Assembly (NCBI GenBank): GCA_013693915.1
Contig: CP059264.1
Coordinates: forward strand, 293,020-298,608
Direction of reading: 5' to 3'
Origin: Dechloromonas sp.
Lineage (GTDB): Bacteria; Pseudomonadota; Gammaproteobacteria; Burkholderiales; Rhodocyclaceae
DNA length: 5,589 nucleotides
Below, in pieces: positions 1 through 5,053 of this stretch; position 1 is the first letter of the stretch, and each line of letters begins with the position of its first letter. A program made the position numbers and the translations under genes. The notes under the pieces are model-generated. The model saw only the letters and a list, made by a program, of their open reading frames with translations, was not told the origin of the DNA and made no database searches.

Positions 1-402
1 GACCGCGCCCCCGAGGGCCACCTGCTTTTGCGTGTCATAGAGGCGAAAGCGCGCTTCCATGCGCCCGTTGGCGTTGCGCGTCAGGCTGCCGGCGGCCAGC
101 GCGTCGGCGCCGCGGCCCTTCCAGTCGCCGAAGTTGACCTGCGCGTTCTCGTCGAGCGTGGCACCGCCCGGATCGACCAGCTTGAACAGTCCGCTGCGTT
201 CGAGGTCGGCGCGTATGGTCGCGGTGACCACTTGGGCGGCGGCGGGATCGCCGGCGAAGTTGGCGATCGCCACCGGGATCCGGTTGGCACCGGCGCCGGT
301 GATTTCGACGGACAACTGCGCGTGGGCCAGCGTCGCGGCCAGCAGTGACAGGAAAACGAGTATCTTGTGGAAAATCTGGGGCATGGGAGTCGATTTCGTC
401 AT
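1..402 (-). CDS. tolB: Tol-Pal system periplasmic protein TolB (3' end missing)
   Basis: TolB is the periplasmic protein that shuttles between Pal and TolA. The window holds the first 134 codons of about 430. A Sec signal peptide is clear: Lys3 and Lys13 precede ILVFLSLLAATLA, with likely cleavage at AHA|Q (after residue 28). The mature N-terminus (QLSVEITGAGANRIPVAIANF) is the segment that in E. coli TolB forms the TolA-binding box. The N-terminal domain follows, with IRADLERSGLFKLVDPG, VNFGDWKGRGADALAAGSL and RFRLYDTQKQ, all typical of TolB. The beta-propeller lies beyond position 1. ATG 402 is chosen because it is 14 nt after tolA; ATG 384 (MPQIFHK) is an in-frame alternative that also leaves a working signal peptide. 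Neither has a good Shine-Dalgarno. The mature protein is unaffected by the choice. Confidence 0.95.
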   Translation of the reverse strand, partial: MTKSTPMPQIFHKILVFLSLLAATLAHAQLSVEITGAGANRIPVAIANFAGDPAAAQVVTATIRADLERSGLFKLVDPGGATLDENAQVNFGDWKGRGADALAAGSLTRNANGRMEARFRLYDTQKQVALGGAV

Positions 403-416
403 GAATTCGTATGATT

Positions 417-1334
417 CTACTCTTCAAATGGCTTGTACTTGATCTCCAGCGTGCGCTGAAACAGTGCGGGATCGGGTGGATCGGGCAGCGGCGAGGATTT
501 CTTGATGGCGCGCTCGATCGCGGAGTCGAGGGCGGGACTGCCGCTCGAGCGCTTGAGCCTGATGTTGAGTATGTCGCCGCCAGGCAGTTGCTCGACCACG
601 AAGATCGCTTCCGGGTTCCCCTGGATGTTGGGTGGCAGCACGATATTGCCGCGCACCTTGACCCGGATCCTGGATGCATATTCTTCCATGCCGCGCTTGC
701 TTGCCGCGGCCCGCTGCGCTGCCTCGGCGCCGGCGGCACTTGCCATCTGCTGCGCGCTGGCATTCGGGCGGCTCTTGAGTTGCGCCGTCTCGCTTGCCAG
801 TTCCTTGCTGAAATCCGGCACCCTGGGCTCGGCCTTCTTCGCCTCCGGTTGCGGCTCGGCTTTCCTGGGCTCCGCCTTTGCTTCCGTTTTCTTGGGCTCG
901 GGTTTGGGTTCCGGCTTCGGCTCGGGTTTCTTCGGCTCCGGCTTGGGCTCGGGCTTCTTGGGTTCGGGTTCCGGCTTTTTCGGTTCCGGCTTGGGCGGCT
1001 TCTTTTCTTCCTTGATCGCGATGTCCGGCTTCCTGGACGGCGGCGGTTCGGGTTTTGGCTCAACCCTGGGCACCGGCTTCGGCTCGGGCTTTGGTTCGGG
1101 TTTGGGTTCGGGCCTCGGTTCCGGCTTCACTTCCGGCGCCGGGGGCGGCGGTGGTGGGGCTGCCTGGACGGCAGGCGCCGGGCGGCTCGCCCACAATTCG
1201 ACCTGGACTACATCCGGCTGGCTGCGTTTCCACTGCACGCCGAGAAAGAGCGCGGCGATCAGCCCGGCGTGCACCAGTATGGTGAACGCCAGGGCTTTGT
1301 TCCTGCCAGGCTCCGCGACCTTTTCCGGGATCAT
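417..1334 (-). CDS. tolA: Tol-Pal system energy-transducing protein TolA
   Basis: TolA is anchored in the inner membrane by TolQR and reaches across the periplasm to TolB and Pal. The ORF has 305 residues, much shorter than the 421 of E. coli TolA. The N-terminal helix is at about 13-35, with Thr18 and His22 in the place of the Ser/His pair used for TolQR coupling. Domain II is a Pro-rich linker: APPPPPPAPE (59-68), then a Lys/Pro/Glu repeat stretch (about 70-170) reminiscent of TonB, where E. coli TolA has an Ala/Lys/Glu helix. A short Ala/Gln-rich region (about 190-212) leads to domain III (about 218-305), a TolA/TonB-C-like fold with VRGNIVLPPNIQGNPEAIF, LKRSSGSPALDSAIERAI and SPLPDPPDP. 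The start overlaps tolR as ATGA. The stop is TAG at 417-419, 14 nt before the chosen tolB start. Operon position excludes TonB as the better name. Confidence 0.95.
   Translation of the reverse strand: MIPEKVAEPGRNKALAFTILVHAGLIAALFLGVQWKRSQPDVVQVELWASRPAPAVQAAPPPPPPAPEVKPEPRPEPKPEPKPEPKPVPRVEPKPEPPPSRKPDIAIKEEKKPPKPEPKKPEPEPKKPEPKPEPKKPEPKPEPKPEPKKTEAKAEPRKAEPQPEAKKAEPRVPDFSKELASETAQLKSRPNASAQQMASAAGAEAAQRAAASKRGMEEYASRIRVKVRGNIVLPPNIQGNPEAIFVVEQLPGGDILNIRLKRSSGSPALDSAIERAIKKSSPLPDPPDPALFQRTLEIKYKPFEE
825..1127 (-). repeat. Lys-Pro-Glu-Pro coding repeat in tolA
   Basis: This stretch encodes tolA residues about 70-170. Most of it consists of variations on KPEP, EPKP and KKPEPKPEP, giving an imperfect 12-nt periodicity at the DNA level. 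A less regular island (PPPSRKPDIAIKEE, about 97-110) interrupts it. The periodicity also keeps other frames open on both strands, producing long false ORFs rich in Gly-Ser-Gly-Phe, Leu-Gly-Phe or Ser-Arg-Asn. The encoded linker is probably extended polyproline-like and flexible. Confidence 0.8.
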
Positions 1335-1741
1335 TTTCCCGTCGTCTGCACCAGGAGGCCGACGCGCTTGACCTGCGCGCGCTGCAATTCATCCATCACC
1401 GACAGCACGGCCTCGTACTTCACGTTCCTGTCGCCGGCGATGAGGACCGGCTGGTCGGGATTTTTCGCTTGGGCGGCGTTGACGAGCCTGATCAGTTCCT
1501 TGCGGTCGACACGGATTTCCCCCTTGTTTCCGGAGCGGTCGGTCAGCGTCATGATCTGGTCGGCCTTGATCGCCACTTCAAGCGGCTGGGCGGGCGTCGC
1601 CGCCGCCTTGCCGACCGACGGCAGGTCGATGTTGGCGGTCGTCATCATCGGCGCCGTCACCATGAAGATGACGAGCAGCACCAGCATGACGTCGATGTAG
1701 GGAACGACGTTGATTTCGTTTTTCAGGCGACGCTGGCGCAT
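1331..1741 (-). CDS. tolR: Tol-Pal system protein TolR
   Basis: TolR is the ExbD-like partner of TolQ: one inner-membrane helix with a proton-carrying aspartate, then a periplasmic domain that dimerises and binds peptidoglycan. The protein has 136 residues, typical of the family. A short basic N-terminus (MRQRRLKNEIN) leads into the helix at about 11-31, NVVPYIDVMLVLLVIFMVTAP, where Asp17 corresponds to the essential Asp23 of E. coli TolR. The ANIDLPSVG motif follows the helix. The C-terminal half contains PVLIAGDRNVKYEAVLSVMDELQRAQVKRVGLLV, the conserved ExbD/TolR fold. Its start is 3 nt after tolQ with no clear Shine-Dalgarno, pointing to coupled translation. Its TGA overlaps the tolA ATG as ATGA. 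Confidence 0.98.
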   Translation of the reverse strand: MRQRRLKNEINVVPYIDVMLVLLVIFMVTAPMMTTANIDLPSVGKAAATPAQPLEVAIKADQIMTLTDRSGNKGEIRVDRKELIRLVNAAQAKNPDQPVLIAGDRNVKYEAVLSVMDELQRAQVKRVGLLVQTTGK

Positions 1742-1744
1742 GGC

Positions 1745-2422
1745 TTAACGCATCTGCCGTTGCAGGATGTTGGAGAATTCTTCCATGAACGACTCGTAGC
1801 GAGTGGCCAGGCGGTCGATGTCATGGGCGAAGCGGTTGTAGGCGAGCACCGCGGGGATTGCCGCGAAGAGGCCGATGGCGGTGGCGACCAGTGCCTCGGC
1901 GATACCGGGCGCGACGGCGGAAAGCGTCGCCTGGCCGACGTTGGAGAGGCCGCGGAACGAATGCATGATGCCCCAGACGGTGCCGAACAGGCCGATATAG
2001 GGCGACACCGAGCCGACCGAGGCGAGGAAGGCGAGATGTGCTTCCAGCGCATCCATTTCGCGCTGGAAGGTGGCGCGCATGGCGCGGCGCGCGCCGTCGA
2101 TGACGTCCTTGGCGTCGAGGTTCTTCTGGCCCTTGAGCTTGGCGAATTCGCGGAAGCCGGATTCGAAGATGCGTTCCATCGAACCGGCGTGGTGGCGGTC
2201 GTTGACCGCGCTGTTGTAGAGATTGGTGAGGTCGCCGCCCGACCAGAAATCGCGCTCGAAGGTCTCGGTCTTGGCGCGCGCCTGCTTGACCGCATACCAC
2301 TTCATGAAGATGTAGTACCACGACATGAAGGAGACGCCGGCGAGCAGGAACATTACCGCCTGTACGACGGCGCTGGCGTTGAGGATCAGGTGAAGGATCG
2401 AGAGATCCTGGGTGACGTTCAT
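1745..2422 (-). CDS. tolQ: Tol-Pal system inner-membrane motor protein TolQ
   Basis: TolQ belongs to the MotA/TolQ/ExbB family and forms the proton-channel scaffold with TolR that energises TolA for outer-membrane constriction during division. The 225-residue length is typical. TM1 is at about 17-40 (VVQAVMFLLAGVSFMSWYYIF). A cytoplasmic loop runs from about 41 to 127. TM2 is at about 128-156, with the signature SPYIGLFGTVWGIMHSF, and TM3 at about 171-197 (APGIAEALVATAIGLFAAIP). Thr148 and Thr181 sit where the channel-lining threonines of TolQ are expected. The start ATG 2422 overlaps the ybgC TGA as ATGA, and GGAAG (2434-2430) lies 7 nt upstream. The frame is open further upstream, but that part is a shadow of ybgC. 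It ends with TAA at 1745-1747, 3 nt before tolR. Confidence 0.98.
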   Translation of the reverse strand: MNVTQDLSILHLILNASAVVQAVMFLLAGVSFMSWYYIFMKWYAVKQARAKTETFERDFWSGGDLTNLYNSAVNDRHHAGSMERIFESGFREFAKLKGQKNLDAKDVIDGARRAMRATFQREMDALEAHLAFLASVGSVSPYIGLFGTVWGIMHSFRGLSNVGQATLSAVAPGIAEALVATAIGLFAAIPAVLAYNRFAHDIDRLATRYESFMEEFSNILQRQMR

Positions 2423-2844
2423 TGCAGTGCTTCCAGTTTGCGGTGCAGAAATTCGGGGATCGGCGCCGGCGTCATCCGGACGGCGTCGACGCAGGCGATC
2501 TCGACGGTTCCGGTGACCAGTTCTTCGTCGCCGCGGCGGACGTGGTGGCGGAAGACGACGCGCACCCGGGTCAGTCGCTCGACCTCGAGGCCGACCGTCA
2601 GCAGATCGTCGAGGCGTGCCGGCTTCAGGTATTCGCAACCGGCCTTGCGCGCGACGAAGACGATGCCGGCATCGGCAGCCAGTTGTGACTGGTCGTGGCC
2701 GATCCAGCGCATCCATTCGGTGCGGCAGCGCTCGAAAAACTTCAGGTAATTGGCGTAATAGACGACCCCGCCGGCATCGGTATCCTCGTAATAGACGCGG
2801 ACCGGGATGGAGAAGGCGTTGGCGCTCTGCTCATGTTTCATCAC
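2419..2844 (-). CDS. ybgC: Tol-Pal system-associated acyl-CoA thioesterase YbgC
   Basis: This is a hotdog-fold (4HBT) thioesterase of 141 residues, the usual size. YbgC proteins hydrolyse acyl-CoA or related thioesters in the cytoplasm and are almost always encoded at the head of tol-pal operons, where they are linked to phospholipid metabolism. The N-terminal signature is VRVYYEDTDAGGVVYYANY (about 15-33). Asp23 matches the catalytic Asp18 of E. coli YbgC and Tyr19 matches Tyr14. The position of E. coli His25 is Tyr30 here. The central KFFERCRTEWMRWIG helix and the C-terminal strands (VRVVFRHHVRR, ELVTGTVEIACVD) fit the fold. Two adjacent starts exist, GTG 2844 and ATG 2841. AGGT at 2856-2853 lies 8 nt from the GTG and 11 nt from the ATG, slightly favouring the GTG. 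The stop overlaps the tolQ start as ATGA. Confidence 0.95.
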   Translation of the reverse strand: MMKHEQSANAFSIPVRVYYEDTDAGGVVYYANYLKFFERCRTEWMRWIGHDQSQLAADAGIVFVARKAGCEYLKPARLDDLLTVGLEVERLTRVRVVFRHHVRRGDEELVTGTVEIACVDAVRMTPAPIPEFLHRKLEALQ

Positions 2845-2852
2845 GGCATTTT

Positions 2853-2856
2853 ACCT
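2853..2856 (-). promoter_or_regulatory. Ribosome binding site bearing on the ybgC start
   Basis: Minus-strand AGGT lies 8 nt before GTG 2844 and 11 nt before ATG 2841, the two adjacent possible starts. The spacing mildly favours the GTG, while codon preference favours the ATG. The protein would differ by a single N-terminal residue. Confidence 0.45.
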
Positions 2857-2867
2857 GATTTCACAAG

Positions 2868-2887
2868 AATCGTTTGTAACGGTTTGT
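2868..2887 (-). repeat. Imperfect tandem 10-bp direct repeat upstream of ybgC
   Basis: On the minus strand ACAAACCGTT (2887-2878) is followed directly by ACAAACGATT (2877-2868), agreeing at 8 of 10 positions. The 10-bp period puts both copies on the same face of the helix, as for a tandem protein-binding site, and they lie just downstream of the candidate -10. No known regulator motif is recognised, so chance similarity in AT-rich DNA remains possible. Confidence 0.4.
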
Positions 2888-2907
2888 TTCCATGTTGATT
2901 CTGGCGC

Positions 2908-2927
2908 CTTGTCGGTGCCGAAACAAG
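2908..2927 (-). other. Short hairpin just after ruvB
   Basis: On the minus strand CTTGT (2927-2923) can pair with ACAAG (2912-2908) across a 10-base loop, 14 nt after the ruvB stop. The stem is only 5 bp and no U-run follows, so it is a poor intrinsic terminator. It overlaps the candidate -35 element. Confidence 0.25.
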
Positions 2928-2940
2928 CCGCGACGCCCGG

Positions 2941-3999
2941 TCATTCCCCGGATAGCAGGTCGCGCACGACGGCGCTGTTCGGCTCCGCCAGCCCGAGATG
3001 GCGATAGATCGCCGGCGTCGCGATGCGCCCGCGCAGGGTGCGCTGCAGGTAGCCCTGCTGGATGAGATAGGGTTCGAGCACGTCCTCGATGGTGTCGCGC
3101 GCTTCGCCGATGGCGGCGGCGAGGTTGTCGACCCCGACCGGGCCGCCGCCGAACTTGTCGATGACGGCCGACAGCAGCTTGCGGTCCATCATGTCGAGTC
3201 CGGCGCGGTCGACGTCGAGCATGACCAGAGCGGCATCGGCGATGCCGCGCGTGATCCGGCCGTCGGCCCTGACCTCGGCATAGTCGCGAACACGGCGCAA
3301 CAGGCGGTTGGCGATACGCGGCGTGCCGCGTGAGCGGCGGGCAATTTCCAGGGCACCATCGGCGTCGAGCGGGGCATTGAGCAGGCTGGCCGAGCGGCCG
3401 AGGATGCTCTGCAATTCCTCGGCGCTGTAGAACTCGAGGCGGGCGACGATACCGAAGCGGTCGCGCAGCGGATTGGTCAGCATGCCGGCGCGCGTGGTGG
3501 CGCCGACCAGCGTGAACGGCGGCAGGTCGAGCTTGACCGAGCGCGCGGCCGGGCCTTCGCCGATCATGATGTCGATCTGGAAATCCTCGAGCGCCGGATA
3601 GAGGATCTCCTCGACGACCGGCGAGAGGCGGTGGATCTCGTCGATGAACAGTACGTCGTGCGGCTCGAGGTTGGTCAGGATCGCGGCGAGGTCGCCCGCC
3701 CTTTCCAGTACCGGGCCGGAGGTCGAGCGCAGGTTGACCCCCATCTCGTGCGCGATGATGTGGGCCAGCGTCGTCTTGCCCAGCCCGGGCGGGCCGAACA
3801 GCAGCACATGGTCGAGCGAATCGCCGCGGCGGCGGGCGGCCTGGACGAAGATCTCCAGTTGTTCGCGGATCTTGGTCTGGCCCGTGTAGTCGGCCAGGCG
3901 CCTGGGGCGCAGCGCGCGTTCGAGCGCCTCTTCCTGCGCCGACCTGGAATTGGGGGCGATGATGCGGTCGACCGCGACCAGCTTGTCGGTTTCGATCAT
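2941..3999 (-). CDS. ruvB: Holliday junction branch migration DNA helicase RuvB
   Basis: RuvB is the AAA+ ATPase that forms hexameric rings on either side of the RuvA-bound junction and pumps DNA through it. The 352-residue length is normal. In order: an N-terminal segment ending in [12 protein letters not shown], Walker [10 protein letters not shown] (69-77), Walker [10 protein letters not shown] with Asp120-Glu121, sensor 1 LVGATTRAG (about 164-172), the arginine-finger region NPLRDRFG (176-183), and sensor 2 [19 protein letters not shown] with Arg228. A C-terminal winged-helix DNA-binding domain follows (about 260-352, with [16 protein letters not shown] and [12 protein letters not shown]). 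All key residues are present. The start ATG at 3999-3997 overlaps the permease stop as ATGA and has a strong GAGGAG 8 nt upstream. It ends GGE-type LLSGE with TGA at 2941-2943, followed by the longest gap in the window. Confidence 0.99.
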   Translation of the reverse strand: MIETDKLVAVDRIIAPNSRSAQEEALERALRPRRLADYTGQTKIREQLEIFVQAARRRGDSLDHVLLFGPPGLGKTTLAHIIAHEMGVNLRSTSGPVLERAGDLAAILTNLEPHDVLFIDEIHRLSPVVEEILYPALEDFQIDIMIGEGPAARSVKLDLPPFTLVGATTRAGMLTNPLRDRFGIVARLEFYSAEELQSILGRSASLLNAPLDADGALEIARRSRGTPRIANRLLRRVRDYAEVRADGRITRGIADAALVMLDVDRAGLDMMDRKLLSAVIDKFGGGPVGVDNLAAAIGEARDTIEDVLEPYLIQQGYLQRTLRGRIATPAIYRHLGLAEPNSAVVRDLLSGE

Positions 4000-4367
4000 G
4001 CGGCCTTCTCCTCGTCGATCCAGTGCCCGAGCAGCATGTGTCCGAGTGCCAGCAGCACCGGGCCGACAAAGATCCCGATGAAGCCGAAGACGAGCACCCC
4101 GCCGATGACGCCAAGGGCGATCAGCAGGATCGAAACGCCCGCGCCGCGCGCGATCAGGAAAGGCTTCAGGAAGTTGTCGATGCTGCTGATCACGAACAGT
4201 CCGTAGAGCACCAGGAAGATCGCCCAGCCGGTCTCGCCGTGGTTGTACAGCCAGATCGCCGCGCCGCCCCAGATCAGCGGCGGGCCGATCGGGATCATCG
4301 ACAGGAAGAAGGTGGCAAACCCGAGCAGAACCACCGCCGGCACGCCGGCGATCAGGAAGCCGATCAT
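3996..4367 (-). CDS. AI-2E family permease, C-terminal half (123 aa if started at ATG 4367)
   Basis: This frame gives [17 protein letters not shown], then [29 protein letters not shown] and [17 protein letters not shown], which are the conserved C-terminal blocks of the AI-2E family. About four hydrophobic segments are visible. The frame is open further upstream (to 4673), but that extension is Arg/Gln-rich and not membrane-like, so it is a shadow of the first half. The ATG at 4367-4365 overlaps the TGA of the N-terminal ORF (ATGA), so translation by re-initiation is possible. No good Shine-Dalgarno precedes it; the only candidate is a lone AGG about 10 nt upstream. It ends DEEKAA with TGA at 3996-3998, overlapping the ruvB ATG. 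It is more likely the rest of a frameshifted gene than an independent gene. Confidence 0.6.
   Translation of the reverse strand: MIGFLIAGVPAVVLLGFATFFLSMIPIGPPLIWGGAAIWLYNHGETGWAIFLVLYGLFVISSIDNFLKPFLIARGAGVSILLIALGVIGGVLVFGFIGIFVGPVLLALGHMLLGHWIDEEKAA
4008..4013 (-). promoter_or_regulatory. Strong Shine-Dalgarno for ruvB
   Basis: On the minus strand GAGGAG lies 8 nt before the ruvB ATG (3999-3997), inside the last codons (DEEKAA) of the permease gene. It fixes the ruvB start. It also suggests that ruvB can be translated without ribosomes arriving from the frameshifted gene upstream. Confidence 0.75.
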
Positions 4368-5050
4368 CGCTGCTGCGCCTGCGCGGCGGCCGTGCCGACG
4401 ATCCCGAACATGACGCCGTTGACCGTGCCGCGCGTCCGCTCGATCATTTCCTCGCCGATATCGCCGCCCAGTTTGCGGGCGCCGGCGTAGAGCGCGTGGG
4501 CGATGGCCGTGCCGTCGCGATAGAGAAAGAAGATGACGAACAGCGCCAGCGCCAGTTGCAGCAGGCCGTTGCCGGCAATCTTGCCGGTCGCCAGCGCCAG
4601 ACGCTGGGCGGGAGCGGCGAATGTCCTGAGTGCCGCATTGAGCTCCTCCCGGTTGCTGGTGATGCGCTGCCAACTGCTATCGATTTCGCTCCCTATGACC
4701 GGCAGGTCGCTCAGATACTTGGGTGGCTTGGCTGCCAGGGTCTTCTCGATTACCGGGCCGATCCCTTCGCGCACGCTGTCGAAGCCGCTCGCCAGGCTGC
4801 CGACGAGGAAGGCCATTGGCACCAGCATGACCAGCACCAGCAGCAGCGTCATCAGGGCGGCGCCGAGCGTGTGACGCCCGCCGATGCGCGGCAGCAACTT
4901 CTCGGCGTACGTCGGCCAAGTGCAGATCCACAGCACGAACGCGAAGAGGATGGCGCCGATCATCGGCAGCAGAACGGCGATGCAGCCGATGATCAGCAAC
5001 GCGACGAGGGTGATCTGCGCCAGTTGTCTGGGGTCGTCCTTGTCGATCAT
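4364..5050 (-). CDS. AI-2E family permease, N-terminal half (228 aa ORF)
   Basis: This ORF starts at ATG 5050-5048, 3 nt after the ruvA stop. A GAAGG element in the last ruvA codons lies 8 nt upstream and could serve as its ribosome site. Hydrophobic segments lie at about residues 13-43 (probably two helices), 62-88 and 155-177, the last ending in the family-typical FFLYRDG. Between the second and third blocks is the soluble region typical of AI-2E proteins (about 90-150). Another membrane segment begins around 208 ([17 protein letters not shown]) and is cut off by QQR and TGA. Alone, it lacks the conserved C-terminal pore-forming half of the family and would probably not work without the downstream ORF. 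Confidence 0.75.
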   Translation of the reverse strand: MIDKDDPRQLAQITLVALLIIGCIAVLLPMIGAILFAFVLWICTWPTYAEKLLPRIGGRHTLGAALMTLLLVLVMLVPMAFLVGSLASGFDSVREGIGPVIEKTLAAKPPKYLSDLPVIGSEIDSSWQRITSNREELNAALRTFAAPAQRLALATGKIAGNGLLQLALALFVIFFLYRDGTAIAHALYAGARKLGGDIGEEMIERTRGTVNGVMFGIVGTAAAQAQQR

Positions 5051-5053
5051 GTC

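Larger units (their letters stand above)
2845..2940 (-). promoter_or_regulatory. ruvB-ybgC spacer, probable tol operon promoter region
   Basis: This 96-base spacer is the only sizeable gap in the window. Its ybgC-proximal part (about 2850-2900) is visibly more AT-rich than the flanking genes. A weak sigma70-like pair can be drawn on the minus strand: TTGTTT (2926-2921), a 17-nt spacer, then CAGAAT (2903-2898), matching consensus at 3 of 6 and 4 of 6. This is suggestive only. The location before a tight ybgC-tolQRAB cluster makes a promoter plausible, but read-through from ruvB is equally possible because no clear terminator is seen. Confidence 0.35.
3996..5050 (-). pseudogene. AI-2E family (PerM/YdiK/TqsA-like) membrane permease gene, split by a single frameshift
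   Basis: Joined across one frame change, this reads as a full-length AI-2E-family integral membrane protein of about 350 residues, the usual family size. The family exports or transports various small molecules (AI-2 for TqsA, Na+/H+ exchange for some members); the substrate here cannot be told. The upstream frame looks like a permease up to [11 protein letters not shown], then hits TGA at 4364-4366. The continuation, [18 protein letters not shown], is one frame over. Adding one base between about 4367 and 4385 restores the frame with the spacing I expect between the AQ and IGF elements. No long homopolymer and no clear X-XXY-YYZ slippery heptamer is present, so programmed slippage is unlikely. 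It may be a real mutation, a sequencing or assembly error, or two coupled half-proteins, since stop and start overlap as ATGA. The gene lies 3 nt after ruvA and overlaps ruvB by 4 nt. Confidence 0.8.

Noticed and set aside
35..1063. Minus-strand ORF of 342 codons rich in Ser/Arg/Asn
   Set aside because: It is a shifted-frame reading of the tolA repeat running into tolB. It has no domain-like sequence and conflicts with two recognised genes.
411..1700. Long plus-strand ORF of 429 codons opposite tolA and tolR, with a second (502-1371) in another frame
   Set aside because: The products are low-complexity (Leu-Gly-Phe-Arg or Gly-Ser-Gly-Phe runs) created by the KPEP repeat read backwards. The opposite strand encodes well-conserved TolA and TolR throughout.
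2423..2716. Upstream extension of the tolQ frame to 2716
   Set aside because: The extra residues are Arg/Pro-rich and overlap ybgC. The ATG at 2422 has a good ribosome site and gives normal TolQ length.
1469..2749. Plus-strand ORF of 426 codons opposite tolR, tolQ and ybgC
   Set aside because: Its composition (Gly, Asp, His, Arg, Val) is that of the reverse complement of GC-rich genes, and the other strand carries three certain proteins.
2903..2930. Rho-independent terminator after ruvB
   Set aside because: The stem is 5 bp with a 10-base loop and lacks the following T-run on the minus strand.
2861..4114. Minus-strand ORF of 417 codons covering ruvB
   Set aside because: It is an Arg/Pro-rich alternate frame of ruvB; the 352-residue frame has all RuvB motifs.
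4364..4385. Programmed -1 ribosomal frameshift in the permease gene
   Set aside because: A -1 shift would join the halves, but there is no slippery X-XXY-YYZ heptamer, only a CAG-rich run, and no obvious downstream pseudoknot by eye.
4368..4673. Upstream extension of the C-terminal permease frame
   Set aside because: The sequence is Arg/Gln-rich and not hydrophobic, while the other frame over the same bases encodes clear permease helices.
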